From: an uncultured Ruminococcus sp.
GTDB lineage: Bacteria > Bacillota_A > Clostridia > Oscillospirales > Ruminococcaceae
Reading direction: 5' to 3'
Assembly (NCBI GenBank): GCA_900315975.1
Contig: ONBA01000019.1
Coordinates: 34,090 to 98,089 of the forward strand
Length of the DNA stretch: 64,000 bases
In this document: positions 19,301-28,900 of the stretch, piece after piece
Layout of the letters: each line of letters begins with the position of its first letter
Position numbering within the stretch: the stretch's first letter is position 1
Position numbers and translations under genes: made by a program
Notes under the pieces: model-generated
Databases searched by the model: none
Seen by the model: only the letters and a program-made list of their open reading frames with translations
What the model was told of the DNA's origin: nothing

Positions 19301-19648
19301 CTGATAAGCCTGTGCGAGGGCGGTGAGGTAGTGACCCACGCAGTGACCGGCGATGTTGGTGTTTTCCCAGCCGCCGTAACGAGTTGCGCCGTTTGTGCTG
19401 AGCCCTGCGTTGTCACGGAAGCCTGCAAGAAGCTTGTTGGTATCGAACGCGAGGAGGTAGTCCATCTCCTTTTCAAAGGCATTGACGCTGTAGCTGTCTG
19501 TCATAGTGATGTCTGAGAGCTCGAAGTCCTGGATCGTGGTGGAAGCAGCGTACGAACCGAACCGCGGTTCACTTACAGGTGCCAAGCCTGCAAGGATAGC
19601 CGCAGAGAGAGAAAGGGAGGTCAGACGCTTAAAAAGTACATTTCGCAT
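16364..19648 (-). CDS. GH127/GH146-type beta-L-arabinofuranosidase with CBM-like region and dockerin
   Basis: A 1094-residue secreted cellulosomal enzyme. After a signal peptide (about 1-35), an alpha/alpha-barrel (about 45-480) carries GGWENTNIAGHCVGHYL, Glu343 in GGNSEWEHFG, the cysteine cluster NCNCETC (360-365) and the WCCTGSGMEN pair Cys432-Cys433; in this family a glutamate and three cysteines hold zinc and one cysteine is the nucleophile. Beta-sandwich regions follow, then a malectin-like module (about 840-1020, starting YFVDCGDHD) and a type I dockerin in the last 65 residues. Expected substrate: arabinofuranose side chains of arabinans or glycoproteins. The ATG has AAAGGAG upstream. 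Confidence 0.92.
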   Translation of the reverse strand: MRNVLFKRLTSLSLSAAILAGLAPVSEPRFGSYAASTTIQDFELSDITMTDSYSVNAFEKEMDYLLAFDTNKLLAGFRDNAGLSTNGATRYGGWENTNIAGHCVGHYLTALAQAYQNPSLDSEARSALEARMKTLVDEMRICQKNSKGKPGFIWAAPKPSDGNVERQFDRVEVGKANIFDDAWVPWYTMHKLIAGIVDVYNSTGYAPAKELASGLGDWVYNRTKGWSEQTRNTVLSIEYGGMNDCLYDLYLITGKDEHAAAAHVFDETRLHEAVLTGGANVLNGKHANTTIPKFLGALKRYIALDGKTVNGEKIDASRYLQYAEAFWDMVVTHHTYITGGNSEWEHFGMDDVLDAERTNCNCETCNSYNMLKLSRELFKITGDVKYMDFYENTYYNSILSSQNPETGMTTYFQPMATGYFKVYGTRWDKFWCCTGSGMENFTKLGDTIYMHDDDKLYVNMYQSSILNWADKDLKITQESTIPEGETTTFTIGGSASVEFRFRIPDWKAGNMTVKVNGQKYSYKTVDGYAQVTGDFQNGDQIELTIPEAVKAYALPDKNTVYGFKYGPVVLSAELGKENMATGSTGMWVTTPKEKITPSENIRISDNKLSVGTFMYDIDDYLVKDGSSLKFTLKGTDHDLTFTPHYKQYQQRYGIYWNFQASGTAVDKPPRSKKTVVDTVQPGYGQYENDDLHAMEEKNTQGVTDDSTYRYAEKGGYFKYRMAVDKDADYNILTVKFRKSDNEKTIRITAGDAIIYQHELYVSNDAPDVYDVQILLPSEVMENYVEHITADGEEYDVVTIGFSGINGEESAKVCDFIYMTAQRTNYEYDSSIAYFVDCGDHDTSTTSGRDMLGFYNSVTEQLYGIDPVTGMTWGLIDDPNDQYNGSSKSGGLYTANTWCDEYHTADGRDKTATYRYTKNQYENDIDRRLDYGFQLPDGKYEVEMCFSDPWGCSTKPSIYTAYDTNSRELIKSGCATDGKTPTTFELTSTGGGVQFTLTSDDKAININYIIIRTLEQEPLPLVTAGEDDILRGDANCDGEVNMADAVFIMQTIGNPDKYSLTGKGEKNADVDGTEGVTNKDALRIQQFKLGIIDVL

Positions 19649-19679
19649 AGAGGGGCAAAACTCCTTTCAGTAAATATGT

Positions 19680-19713
19680 GTTGATTATATACCATTTGAA
19701 TAATATAATCAAC
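19680..19713. promoter_or_regulatory. Symmetric (bidirectional) promoter upstream of the GH127 gene
   Basis: A perfect 11 bp inverted repeat GTTGATTATAT / ATATAATCAAC (19680-19690, 19703-19713) creates a TTGATT-17-TATAAT promoter on both strands: minus -35 at 19707-19712 and -10 at 19684-19689; plus -35 at 19681-19686 and -10 at 19704-19709. The minus one serves the GH127 gene; the plus one points into the 3' end of the GyrI-like gene. Confidence 0.7.
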
Positions 19714-19747
19714 CCATAAACCGCACAAAAAGTGGATATTATGAATA

Positions 19748-20380
19748 TTACTTAGGAGCTATCGGGTGCCTGATTACCGTTTTCAGCTTGTCGGGTTCGA
19801 CCTTTCTTGCATCGCTGAGGTATATCTCGTGGTGCAGACGCTTGTCCGAGATATCGAGCACATACCCCTGCTTTTCCATGTATTCGTGCATGAGTGCGAC
19901 CGTTTCCGGCTCGCTGTCGAAGGAGCCGATGTGCATACACTGTACGCACAGTCCCTCGTCGTAGGTCAGGAACTCCACCGCAGAGAAGTCTGACTTCTTC
20001 TTGCGCGAAGCCTCCTCAACAGCCCAGTTGAAGTCCCCTCTTGTGACGAAATCCGGAAGGCGTATCACCGATATCCAGCGGAAATCCTCCTTGTGAGCGT
20101 AGTCGATGCTGTCCTTGTCCTCCTGCCACCAGAAGCCCTCCAGCGGCGGCACGACAAAGTCGAAGTAGCCCTCTATCTGACGGCTCCCCTTTTTGCTCAT
20201 CTTTATGGTGTAGCCTATGCCGTAAAGCAGCTCTATCGAACGCTTGTATGCGCCGTTTTCCTCATTCGGGTCGCCCTTTCCGCGGACGGCGATATAGTTC
20301 ATCCGCGGTACTTCAACTATCCCCGGCTTGTCCTTCGGGACATAGAATTCCTTGTATTCCTTCTTGTAATCAAAAGCCAC
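19748..20380 (-). CDS. GyrI-like small-molecule-binding protein
   Basis: A 210-residue stand-alone GyrI-like domain protein: it opens with YKKEYKEFYVPKDKP and MNYIAVRGKGDPNE, contains YFDFVVPPLEGFWW and WISVIRLPDFVT, and ends with MEKQGYVLDISDKRLHHEIYLSD, all typical of the family that binds small hydrophobic molecules without a DNA-binding domain. The start is GTG at 20380, supported by AAGGAGG seven bases upstream. A related GyrI-type domain forms the C-terminal half of the AraC regulator at 21367, so the two may respond to the same class of compound. Confidence 0.85.
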   Translation of the reverse strand: MAFDYKKEYKEFYVPKDKPGIVEVPRMNYIAVRGKGDPNEENGAYKRSIELLYGIGYTIKMSKKGSRQIEGYFDFVVPPLEGFWWQEDKDSIDYAHKEDFRWISVIRLPDFVTRGDFNWAVEEASRKKKSDFSAVEFLTYDEGLCVQCMHIGSFDSEPETVALMHEYMEKQGYVLDISDKRLHHEIYLSDARKVEPDKLKTVIRHPIAPK

Positions 20381-20428
20381 AGTGCTTCCTCCTTATCGGT
20401 CCGGTATGTGTATGAATGCCTAAAAGAG

Positions 20429-20462
20429 AAAGGCTGCATAATCTGACGGTTACACAGCCTTT
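20429..20462. terminator. Terminator after rubrerythrin
   Basis: Stem AAAGGCTG (20429-20436) with CAGCCTTT (20455-20462), loop about 18 bases, with T-rich flanks; lies between the rubrerythrin and GyrI-like genes. Confidence 0.65.
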
Positions 20463-20525
20463 TCCTCAAAGATGCAAAGCCTCTTTATCAGCACCGTCCA
20501 TTTCCGCAGACGGTACTGCATCTGC

Positions 20526-21074
20526 TCAGTAATTCTCCGCGTTTATCTCGAAATAGGACTGCGGGTGAGCACATACAGGACATACCTCGGGAGCCTTCTC
20601 CCCTACCACGATATGTCCGCAGTTGCGGCATTCCCACACCTTTACGGAGCTCTTGCTGAATACCTCCTGCATCTCAATATTCTTCAGAAGCGCACGGTAG
20701 CGTTCTTCGTGATGCTTCTCGATAGCAGCAACGCCTCTGAACTTAGCTGCAAGCTCCGGAAAGCCCTCAGCTTCGGCAGTTTTTGCGAATTCCTCGTACA
20801 TATCGGTCCACTCGAAATTCTCTCCGTCGGCAGCAGCTTCAAGATTTTCAGCGGTAGAGCCTATACCGTTGAGCTCCTTGAACCACAGCTTTGCGTGTTC
20901 CTTTTCATTGTCGGCAGTTTTCAGGAACAGGGCAGCTATCTGCTCAAAGCCCTCCTTTTTCGCCTTTGAAGCAAAGTAGGTGTACTTGTTTCTCGCCTCA
21001 GATTCGCCTGCGAATGCAGCTTTAAGGTTCTTTTCGGTCTGAGTTCCTGAATATGGATTTGTGTTGTTTGCCAT
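20526..21074 (-). CDS. rbr: Rubrerythrin
   Basis: A 182-residue non-haem diiron peroxidase that protects anaerobes against hydrogen peroxide. The N-terminal ferritin-like four-helix domain carries the iron ligands in [18 protein letters not shown] and [11 protein letters not shown]. The C-terminal rubredoxin-like domain has CRNCG and CPVCA, spaced as in full-length rubrerythrins. The ATG at 21074 has GAAGGAGG directly upstream. It has its own promoter and is transcribed away from the AraC-type gene. Confidence 0.96.
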   Translation of the reverse strand: MANNTNPYSGTQTEKNLKAAFAGESEARNKYTYFASKAKKEGFEQIAALFLKTADNEKEHAKLWFKELNGIGSTAENLEAAADGENFEWTDMYEEFAKTAEAEGFPELAAKFRGVAAIEKHHEERYRALLKNIEMQEVFSKSSVKVWECRNCGHIVVGEKAPEVCPVCAHPQSYFEINAENY

Positions 21075-21108
21075 GATTTTACCTCCTTCGGGATATTTCT
21101 GTATTGAT

Positions 21109-21137
21109 ATTTTAACATAATAACTGCCGTATGTCAA
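21109..21137 (-). promoter_or_regulatory. Promoter of rubrerythrin
   Basis: TTGACA (21132-21137) and TAAAAT (21109-21114), 17 bp apart on the minus strand. Confidence 0.8.
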
Positions 21138-21154
21138 GCCGCGAACGCATTTAA

Positions 21155-21183
21155 TTGACATCGGACTTTTTTACTGTTATAAT
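21155..21183 (+). promoter_or_regulatory. Promoter of the AraC/MutS-like/esterase operon
   Basis: TTGACA (21155-21160) and TATAAT (21178-21183), 17 bp apart, leaving a leader of about 175 bases that contains a TATGCG...CGCATA hairpin near 21235-21266. Confidence 0.8.
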
Positions 21184-21366
21184 TTATTTAAGACGTACTC
21201 TGTCCGTTCAGGCTTCAGCGGAAGGAGCCGTCCGTATGCGGGAAAAGCCGTTTTCTCACGCATATTACCGTTCCGGGCTTCCGGGACTGACAAAGAGTGC
21301 ACAAAAAGTCGGGACAAAACCCTCCCGATGTGATAAAATCAACTTGAACAGAATGAGGTGACTGTT

Positions 21367-22200
21367 ATGAAAGACTGGATCGAAGGATTTCAGGCTTCCA
21401 TTGACTATATCGAGCAAAACCTGCCGAATGAGCTGAATATCGGGGATATCGCAAGATATGCCGCACTTTCCCCGTTCTATTATCAGCGAATCTTCGGTGC
21501 TTTGTGCGGTATGACCGTCGGAGAATACATTCGTGCCCGCCGCATGACACTGGCAGCGCAGGAGCTTGCCTGCTCGGACCGCAAGGTCATCGACATTGGC
21601 GCAAAGTACGGCTACGATTCCCCTGACAGCTTCGCAAAGGCTTTCCAGCGCTTTCACGGCATCACCCCGGCACAGGCAAGAGAATCAGGTGCAAATCTGC
21701 GGTCATTTGCACCTCTGCACATCAAGATCACATTGGAGGGCGGAAATATGCTGGATTATAAGATAGTTGAAAAGGCACCGTTTACGGTAGTAGGCATCAA
21801 AAAGCGGTTCAACGCCGAGACGAGCTACAAGGAGATACCGGGATTCTGGGGCGAGTGGGCAGCGGACATGAAGGGCTTGAAGGGAATGTTCGGCATTTGC
21901 ACCGATATGGACGGCAAAACCTTCGACTACTGGATAGCAGACCTTTATATGCCGTGGGAGGATATCCCGCAGGGCTGCTGCACCTATCAGGTACCCGGCG
22001 GACTCTGGGCAATATTCACTTGCAGGGGACCTCTGCCTGACAGTATGCAGAAGGTCAATACACAGATATGGTCGGAATGGCTGCCGTCTTTGCAGGGCTA
22101 CACATTGGCAGGAAATTACTCGCTGGAGTTCTATCTGCCGCCGGCAAAGGATCCTGCCGATACGGTCAGCTATATCTGCATTCCGCTGAAAAAAGCGTGA
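21367..22200 (+). CDS. AraC-family regulator with GyrI-like effector domain
   Basis: A 277-residue transcription factor of the Rob/SoxS-with-GyrI type. Two helix-turn-helix motifs fill residues about 1-105 (IDYIEQNLPNELNIGDIARYA; DIGAKYGYDSPDSFAKAFQR), followed by a GyrI-like effector domain (about 118-277) opening YKIVEKAPFTVVGIKKRF. Such proteins sense drugs or other hydrophobic ligands. The start is the ATG at 21367, for which GAGGTG at 21355-21360 is the ribosome site. The next gene begins 14 bases after the stop, so this regulator heads a three-gene operon. Confidence 0.92.
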   Translation: MKDWIEGFQASIDYIEQNLPNELNIGDIARYAALSPFYYQRIFGALCGMTVGEYIRARRMTLAAQELACSDRKVIDIGAKYGYDSPDSFAKAFQRFHGITPAQARESGANLRSFAPLHIKITLEGGNMLDYKIVEKAPFTVVGIKKRFNAETSYKEIPGFWGEWAADMKGLKGMFGICTDMDGKTFDYWIADLYMPWEDIPQGCCTYQVPGGLWAIFTCRGPLPDSMQKVNTQIWSEWLPSLQGYTLAGNYSLEFYLPPAKDPADTVSYICIPLKKA

Positions 22201-22214
22201 GGGGGGGTACAGCT

Positions 22215-23948
22215 ATGGTTCAGCATAACGGATTCAGCCTGTTGCAGCCAGCCGGAAAATTCCCTGAATACCGCAGGCTCCCGGATCATGTGATGCACGA
22301 TCTCGGTCTGGAGGCATTTTGTCAGGCACTTTCGGACGACGTCCGGGAACGCCGCATTATCACAAATATTCTCTCGCAGATAACGGACGATGCAGATGTC
22401 GCCGCATACCGCCGGCAGGTCTTTGCGGATATCCTCCGGCTCCCCGACCTGAGAAAGACCATGATGCAGCTTTTCGATAAGATACAGTTCATGAAGGATT
22501 TCTCCTCCATGCACAAGACCTCCGATGAGGAGCTCGGACTGTGGCATCTCTTTCACCGTCTCGATGATCTGGACGGCTACATCAGGACGGTCGAAGCCAT
22601 GCGGGACTGCCTTTCCGATGAGAGGATAGCTTCCGAGGGTCTGATATCGCTGAGAGATCATATTACCGGGCTTTATGAGGACGCCTGCTTTGCCGAGATG
22701 AAAAAGGACATCGCCGCGATGAAAATAAAGGCGTCTGATGTTCAGAGCGTGACCCTCGGCATCAACGTCAATGAGCGCTTTGAAGCCGTCAGCATGGGAC
22801 TGGTCTCCGTCAACAGGAAGCCTTTCAAAAAATCGGGCATCGTCAGCAATTTCGCCGATGCTATCGCCTCGAAGGACAGGCTCCGCGATACCCCGGACTG
22901 GGAAGGCGATATGCACTATCAGCTCATCGACAGCGAGGATAAGCGCGGCGTCCTCGACTACATGAAGAACGAGGCAGGTCTGCTCGCAGTGCAGTCCTCC
23001 TTTGCGACAAATGCAAGAGAAAAGTCCACCATCGTGAACGCCATGACTGACGGCGCAGTGTCCGGCTCGACTTTCTATCTTGATACGGTCGTGAACAAGA
23101 TGCTCAGCACCCTTGTGAAGAAGCTGCGGGACACTCTCACAAAGTACGCAAATACGGCGATAGTGAGTGTTTCGGGATTGGTTCCGGAGTTCATCTATTA
23201 CATCAGATGTGCGGAATTCATCAGCGGTCTCATGGAAAAGGGCTGCGTGTTCTGCGAGGCACAGCCGGAAACCGAGGGCGGGACTTCCATGCAGGCAAGG
23301 GGCTTCTACAATCTCAGGCTCGCAATGAGCACGGAGGACGTCAGCGGGATAGTGCCCAACGACCTCACCTTCGACAAGGAGCATACCGTCTATATCCTCA
23401 CAGGTGCGAACCGCGGCGGAAAAACTACCATAACGCAGGCTGTCGGTCAGCTTTTCGTGCTGGCTCAGGGAGGTCTTTTCGTTCCGGCGGAGAGCTTCCG
23501 CTACGTTCCCTGCGACTGCATCTACACCCACTTCCCTGCGGACGAGGACAAGACTATGGACCTCGGAAGACTTGGCGAGGAGTGCGTCCGTTTCAGGGAG
23601 ATATTCTCACAGTCCACAGAAAAAAGCCTCCTGCTGCTGAACGAGACCTTCTCCACGACCTCGTTCGAGGAGGGCTACTATATCGCAAGGGATTCCGTAA
23701 AAGCGCTCCTGACCAAACCGGTGCGGACGATATACAATACCCATATGCACAAGCTGGGAGAGGACGCCGCGGAGCTCACCCGTGAGAGTACAGGTGCAGG
23801 TGCGGCCTCGCTCATCATGCGTACTGAGGACGGCAAGCGTTCATTCAAGGTGGCGCTCGCACAGCCGGAGGGTTCGTCCTACGCAAGGGATATCGCCGAA
23901 AAGTACGGCGTTACCTACGATATGCTCGTCGGCGGTGAACAAATATGA
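22215..23948 (+). CDS. MutS-like ATPase (domain III-V only)
   Basis: A 577-residue protein with the MutS core and ATPase but no mismatch-recognition or connector domain. Helical lever region about 90-340; the ATPase opens with LTGANRGGKTT (about 395-405; canonical MutS has GPNMGGKS), followed by DLGRLGEECVRFREI and LLLNETFSTTSFEEG as the Walker B/signature region, where the usual DE is NE. Related proteins are annotated as MutS-family and are not mismatch-repair enzymes. Role unknown. ATG at 22215 is set by GAGGGGGG; the stop overlaps the next start by four bases. Confidence 0.85.
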   Translation: MVQHNGFSLLQPAGKFPEYRRLPDHVMHDLGLEAFCQALSDDVRERRIITNILSQITDDADVAAYRRQVFADILRLPDLRKTMMQLFDKIQFMKDFSSMHKTSDEELGLWHLFHRLDDLDGYIRTVEAMRDCLSDERIASEGLISLRDHITGLYEDACFAEMKKDIAAMKIKASDVQSVTLGINVNERFEAVSMGLVSVNRKPFKKSGIVSNFADAIASKDRLRDTPDWEGDMHYQLIDSEDKRGVLDYMKNEAGLLAVQSSFATNAREKSTIVNAMTDGAVSGSTFYLDTVVNKMLSTLVKKLRDTLTKYANTAIVSVSGLVPEFIYYIRCAEFISGLMEKGCVFCEAQPETEGGTSMQARGFYNLRLAMSTEDVSGIVPNDLTFDKEHTVYILTGANRGGKTTITQAVGQLFVLAQGGLFVPAESFRYVPCDCIYTHFPADEDKTMDLGRLGEECVRFREIFSQSTEKSLLLLNETFSTTSFEEGYYIARDSVKALLTKPVRTIYNTHMHKLGEDAAELTRESTGAGAASLIMRTEDGKRSFKVALAQPEGSSYARDIAEKYGVTYDMLVGGEQI

Positions 23949-25075
23949 CAGTGATCGTTATAATATCCGCGTCTGCCCTGCTGATACTTTTATGTATCTA
24001 TCGCTTTGTGCTCCAATATCCTGAATTGCGGGCAGAGCCGAAAACCGGAAAATGGTACAGGATAACAGGCAGTGATATGCTGTGTTCAGACGGCAGCCGC
24101 TACAGAGCTTTTTTCCGCAAAGGCTCCGAAAACAAGGTCATCATCTATTTTGCAGGCGGCGGTGTCAGCATCAGTGCCGCGACCGCAAAGGAGGAACTTT
24201 TCGTCAGGAGGCTACCTCCTTTTGACGCAGTAGCCAACAAATTCATGAACAACGGCGGTATTGCATCTCCTGTCGCTGCAAACCCGTTCAAGGACTGGAC
24301 TGTGATAGTCCTCTCCTATGCAACAGGCGATTTCCACTCAGGCACCAACGATCTCGAATACACTGACAAGGACGGCAATAAAAAAATACTCCGTCATCAC
24401 GGCTATACCAACTATTCCGCCGTGATGCGAAAGAGCATGGAGCTTGGCTGTATCAGCGGCACCGAAGCCGTCCTCGTGACCGGATTCAGTGCAGGTGCAG
24501 GTGCGGCTGCGCTGCTTGCAAACGATGTTTTCACGAACTATTTCCCGAATGCAAAGAGCCGGACGGTACTGGTCGATTCAATGCTCCTGCTCCTTGATGA
24601 CTGGCACAGCATTTCGGCTGATGTCTGGAAGAGTCCGCCTGAGATATCAGACAGGCTCACGACCGATAATCTTGTGCTCGACAGTCTTACCGCTCTCCGC
24701 GAGGACTTCGGTGATGAGGTGACGATACTTTTTGCCTGCTCCGTCCGTGACATTGAGCTTGCAAGGGCACAGAACCTCTATGATAACGGCACGCCGGAGG
24801 TCAACGAAGCAGCAGGCGACCGCTTTCAGCAGATTTTGAAGGAAAATATCCCTCATTTCAAGGAAATAGGCGCATATCTTTACATCTGGGGCGACACAGG
24901 ATGGTATGACGTTCCCGGTGAACTGACTATGCACACCATTATCTCAACGTCCGATGTGTTCACCGATAATGAGATGCCCGGCATCTCTGCCGCGGAGTGG
25001 ACATACGATGCTGTGAACGGCGTAACGAGAGACCTCGGACTTGAACTTGCAGATAAGGTGTATAAAAAGGAATAA
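23945..25075 (+). CDS. Pectin-acetylesterase/Notum-like hydrolase, membrane-anchored
   Basis: A 376-residue alpha/beta-hydrolase with an N-terminal hydrophobic segment (about 2-20) that should export or anchor it. The oxyanion region FAGGGVS lies near residue 75 and the nucleophile elbow GFSAGAGAA has Ser182; the family's Asp and His would be the D in the YIWGDTG region and the H of MHTI. Pectinacetylesterases remove acetyl groups from pectin; the substrate here is inferred only from family. Its ATG overlaps the MutS-like stop codon (ATGA), so translation is coupled. Confidence 0.78.
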   Translation: MTVIVIISASALLILLCIYRFVLQYPELRAEPKTGKWYRITGSDMLCSDGSRYRAFFRKGSENKVIIYFAGGGVSISAATAKEELFVRRLPPFDAVANKFMNNGGIASPVAANPFKDWTVIVLSYATGDFHSGTNDLEYTDKDGNKKILRHHGYTNYSAVMRKSMELGCISGTEAVLVTGFSAGAGAAALLANDVFTNYFPNAKSRTVLVDSMLLLLDDWHSISADVWKSPPEISDRLTTDNLVLDSLTALREDFGDEVTILFACSVRDIELARAQNLYDNGTPEVNEAAGDRFQQILKENIPHFKEIGAYLYIWGDTGWYDVPGELTMHTIISTSDVFTDNEMPGISAAEWTYDAVNGVTRDLGLELADKVYKKE

Positions 25076-25082
25076 ATTGAAA

Positions 25083-25157
25083 AAAATGCCCGCATACTGT
25101 GTATTCAGCCGGCAGATGATCTGTGCCGCATCGAATACATAGCAGGTGGGCATTATT
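25083..25157. terminator. Long imperfect inverted repeat between convergent genes
   Basis: AATGCCCGCATACTGTGTATTC pairs imperfectly with GAATACATAGCAGGTGGGCATT, flanked by A-run on the left and TATTTTAT on the right; it can end both the esterase operon and the large leftward surface operon. Confidence 0.65.
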
Positions 25158-25216
25158 TTATTCATGGTGTCAAGCGGACCTTCACAGCCTTCCGGCTCTG
25201 CTTGTCGCTTATCTCT

Positions 25217-25918
25217 TTACGGAGTTGCGTTCCAGCGCTGATCGCCGTCCGTCTTCTGGATAGCATCAGCAAGAACATCTATCTGCATGGAATATCCCTC
25301 CGCTTTATCGTAAACAGCCTTGGTTATCTCTGCCTTCGCGATAAGCGGATCGGTCGTTTTATCAGAACGTAGCAGTCCCTTGTAATAAAAGCACTGTTCT
25401 GCTGCATTGAACGTCCAGTTTTCATGCCATTTCTGACTCAGACGCAGCGTGAGAGTCGGGGCACCGGAGATAGTGCTGTACACCAAAGCGGTTGCATTTT
25501 CCTGTACCTCACTGTTTAGCGAGACCGTGCTGTAATCCGATACGCCGTCGATAACGCAGATATTGCCTTCGCCGTCATACCACATCGGCACAAAGCGCAC
25601 ACGCAGATACTCGTCGTTATTATTTCTCGTATCTGTAATACTGTTCTTTCCGTTTTTGAAAAAGACCGTTTTGTCGGCTGAATAGCCGGTGATCTCATTG
25701 CCGGAGTTCGTTACCGGTTCCCATGTATAGGAATTATCCTGAGTGGCGGCAGGATCCTGACCGTTTTCTCCGATCTGGACATTATCATTTGCCGGCTTGA
25801 ACTTGTTCTCGCGCACATCGCTCTTATACAGCATGGCGAAAACAATAAGAGGAGCAATGAACAATACCGCAGCGATACCGCTGACGCCTGCCAGACGCTT
25901 CTTATTCAGTTTTCTCAT
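25217..25918 (-). CDS. SipW-dependent-type secreted protein (TasA/camelysin-like), third copy
   Basis: A 233-residue protein with a basic N-terminus (MRKLNKKR) and one hydrophobic segment (about 11-30), then SDVRENKFKPANDNVQIGE, which resembles the TNxFTxGNVxI region after the cleavage site of SipW-dependent fibre proteins. The mature domain is beta-rich, with AEITKAVYDKAEGYSMQIDVLADAIQ near the end, as in TasA-like proteins. ATG at 25918 follows AAAGGAGGAG. It is the last gene of the operon, 17 bases after the giant protein gene, and is a likely fibre or minor subunit. Confidence 0.75.
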   Translation of the reverse strand: MRKLNKKRLAGVSGIAAVLFIAPLIVFAMLYKSDVRENKFKPANDNVQIGENGQDPAATQDNSYTWEPVTNSGNEITGYSADKTVFFKNGKNSITDTRNNNDEYLRVRFVPMWYDGEGNICVIDGVSDYSTVSLNSEVQENATALVYSTISGAPTLTLRLSQKWHENWTFNAAEQCFYYKGLLRSDKTTDPLIAKAEITKAVYDKAEGYSMQIDVLADAIQKTDGDQRWNATP

Positions 25919-25935
25919 TCAAAGCTCCTCCTTTC

Positions 25936-28900
25936 TCATGTAGTGCTTCGGCTGATCTTATTCTCTGCATATGCCTGTGAACTGAGATATGCGTACTCAG
26001 TCTCGGTATTCGTAAAGCTTACAGCAGCGGCGTTTGCCTTATCGGTGTCCGTATCCGTTATCCTGAACAAGACGTAGGGGTCGTTTCCGTCCATCGCAGC
26101 CGTCCCCTGTGCTTCCGCCTTTGAGCTGTCGGTACCCTTATAGACATTTGAGCCCGACCAGAAATCATAGTCCGTTTTGGACCAGCTTGTTATCTCCGTG
26201 ACCTTGTACAGACCCTTCTGCAAGACCTTTACGGTCCTGCTGCCCCTGCGTACAGCCGGCACGAATGTGTAGGATTCCGCTTCGGCGCCTTCATACGGGG
26301 TATACGAAGCTGTTACCGTGTTTGCTGACCTATTGTAGCTGTACTTGTCCGTAGACGGCAGATCGCCCGCAAGGGTATAGTCACCGTTGGCATTCAGCGT
26401 CACATAGAAGGTACTTGCCGGATTATGGGTATCAGTTTCGACAAAATAATCAACTCTGAAAATGAATTTCTGCTCATCATCGGTGCTGTGGATATATGAG
26501 TCAAGGAGACTCAGTTTTTCGATGCTGAAGTAGTATTCACATGATGAAGTTGTATTCGGTACGCTGATAGTATACGTCACATGGAGAGTATTGCCGATCT
26601 GCTCCTCGGATATAGTGAGGAGCTCACTGTTTTCACAATCAATGATGCCAAGCTGGCTGACTGTGAATATCACATCTTCTTCAAGCACCGCATACCCGTC
26701 TTTAGGACGGCTCTCCGTCAGATAATAGCGTTTATTATCCTTGAGCGGAGGAAGTGTATTGTCGATCTTCGGGATAATACCGGCGTTATCTGTCATGAGG
26801 CTTTCATAGCCTGCCATAGGATCGAAGGCTTTCTGCATAACGCCCAGTATGCTGGCGTCCTTGAAGAGCCTGAACTCAACGCCCTCAAGCGGAGCTCTTG
26901 TTGAACCGTCGATCTTCTTTACATTGAAAGTAAACGGCTTATTGTAGATATCTATCTTTGCAATCATTACGCTCTCTGTCGTTGAATACTCAGCCCAGTT
27001 CCTTCCGTCAGCCTTATTATTTACGTCGACATCATCAGGAGCGTCCACTGTATCGTTCACGTTGTTCCATGAATCAATACTATAATTTCCGTCATAGCCC
27101 GTGATCGTGAAGCTCACCGGCTCTTTCATGCCGACGAAGCCTCTCGGCGATACTATTTCCCTGACAGTTATCTCGTCGCCCGATTGCAAACCGTAAAGTA
27201 CGGTAACATTTCCGCTTCCGTCCGATTCATAGGTCTTCGTAACGGAATTGACGGTTATCTCGAATTTGCCTCCGGAAAGCGGTATTTCGGCAGAATCAGG
27301 GTCAGCGGAGGTGTTCCACTGGTAGAGGTTTATCTCAAGTCCGCCCTTGCGCTTGTTGTGGATAGTGTCGATACGGACGTTAGCATTTCCGGTCTCACCT
27401 GTTGCGACCTCATCGCCGACAGCATAGCCTACGGTAAAATCGTCCGTCACTGTGTCGCCGTCATTGTCTGTAACGCTGAACCCACTCAGCATCTCACCGT
27501 TCCCAAGCTTTGTCAGTGAGGTGTACGAAGTGACCTTTCCTATTTTATCGTCAGCGTTAGCCTTTTGTACAACAGCTCCCTCCAGCTTGACCTCATAGAT
27601 ATGGTAATCTGAAAGTGAATATCCGGGCTGGAGGCTTTCAAAGAAATACTTTGCCCTTGTTTCGGGAGATTCAAGCTCAATGACCGTTCCGGGGAGCGGC
27701 ACTGTGCTGTCGCCGAGGAATACCGCAACATATATTTTATCATGAGAGCTTGTGAAATCAGCATCGCTCCACACCTTATCGGCTTCAAGACCGATACCGC
27801 GGCGGTTGCTGACATCCATAAATGCGTCTGAGCCGCCGACTATCATACCAGCACTTTCATCCGCACTCAATGTCTGGTAGGAATTCTGTTCTTCAGAGCC
27901 GTTTACCAATGCTGATCTGCATTTATATTTTATCAGATCATATCCAACGGGTATCTCGTAGTCTCTTTCCTCGACCAAAAACTTTGTTCCCACTATAAGA
28001 CCGGGCACCTTTACCGTATATCCGGCAGGTACGTCGTCGATAGCACCAAAGCGTGAGGTGTATATTGTGATGTTCTGCTTCTGTTCCTGTGAAAGAGTTG
28101 AAGCATCTGTCACATAGACCGGAGTTTCATCTGTACCGATGTTATACCTTTCGTACCAGCCCTCACCGGGATTTGAAGTATCAGGCTCCCATACAACAAA
28201 GTAGCCTTCCGGATCGGTAAGATAATACCTGTGCAGATCAGCGGGCTCCCATTTTTTGGAGGCTTCATCATAGAATGACAAGCGATACTTGAATCGTGTA
28301 TTATCTACCGTTGAGAGACCTGTTGTTGCCTTCGGATCATATCTGAGCAGGTTCCCCTCATTTTGCGCATCTGTTTTGCTGTCATCATAGTTCTCATTGT
28401 ACAGATTCTTTTTAATATTCAGCGTTCTTACCATTCCGGTTTGCAGCTTATTATCAAAGGCGATAGTCGGCTGCATACTAACCTGAGCGGCAGCAGTTTT
28501 CAGATCCTTGATATTTCCGAAAACTTCAATAGTTTGCAAATGAACAGTACCGTTATTGGCTGTAGGATTGTTCAGATCGTAAATATCCGAATTCACAGCA
28601 CACTCAACGACATAATAGTACATCGCGTTATCCGGGAAATTGATCTCAATATTTCTTCCCGGCACCAGGAAGAACACATTATCATACGGTTTTCCGCCGC
28701 TTGGAGGCACATAGGTGCTTGCATAACGAACAGTCTGTGTAGAATTCTGATATTTGACAGATATCTTTCCGCTTTCATCTTTATCCGACAAAGGAATCCA
28801 ACGCTCGTCGGATTCCTGCACCTTATAAAAGATCTGGAAGGGATATTCAACAAGGCTGAGATCCATATCGTCTCCATCACCTACGCCGGAAAGAGTCTTC

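Noticed and set aside
22170..23531. Minus-strand reading frame of 453 codons inside the MutS-like gene
   Set aside because: It is antisense to conserved ATPase motifs and has no family resemblance; it results from low stop-codon density in that frame.
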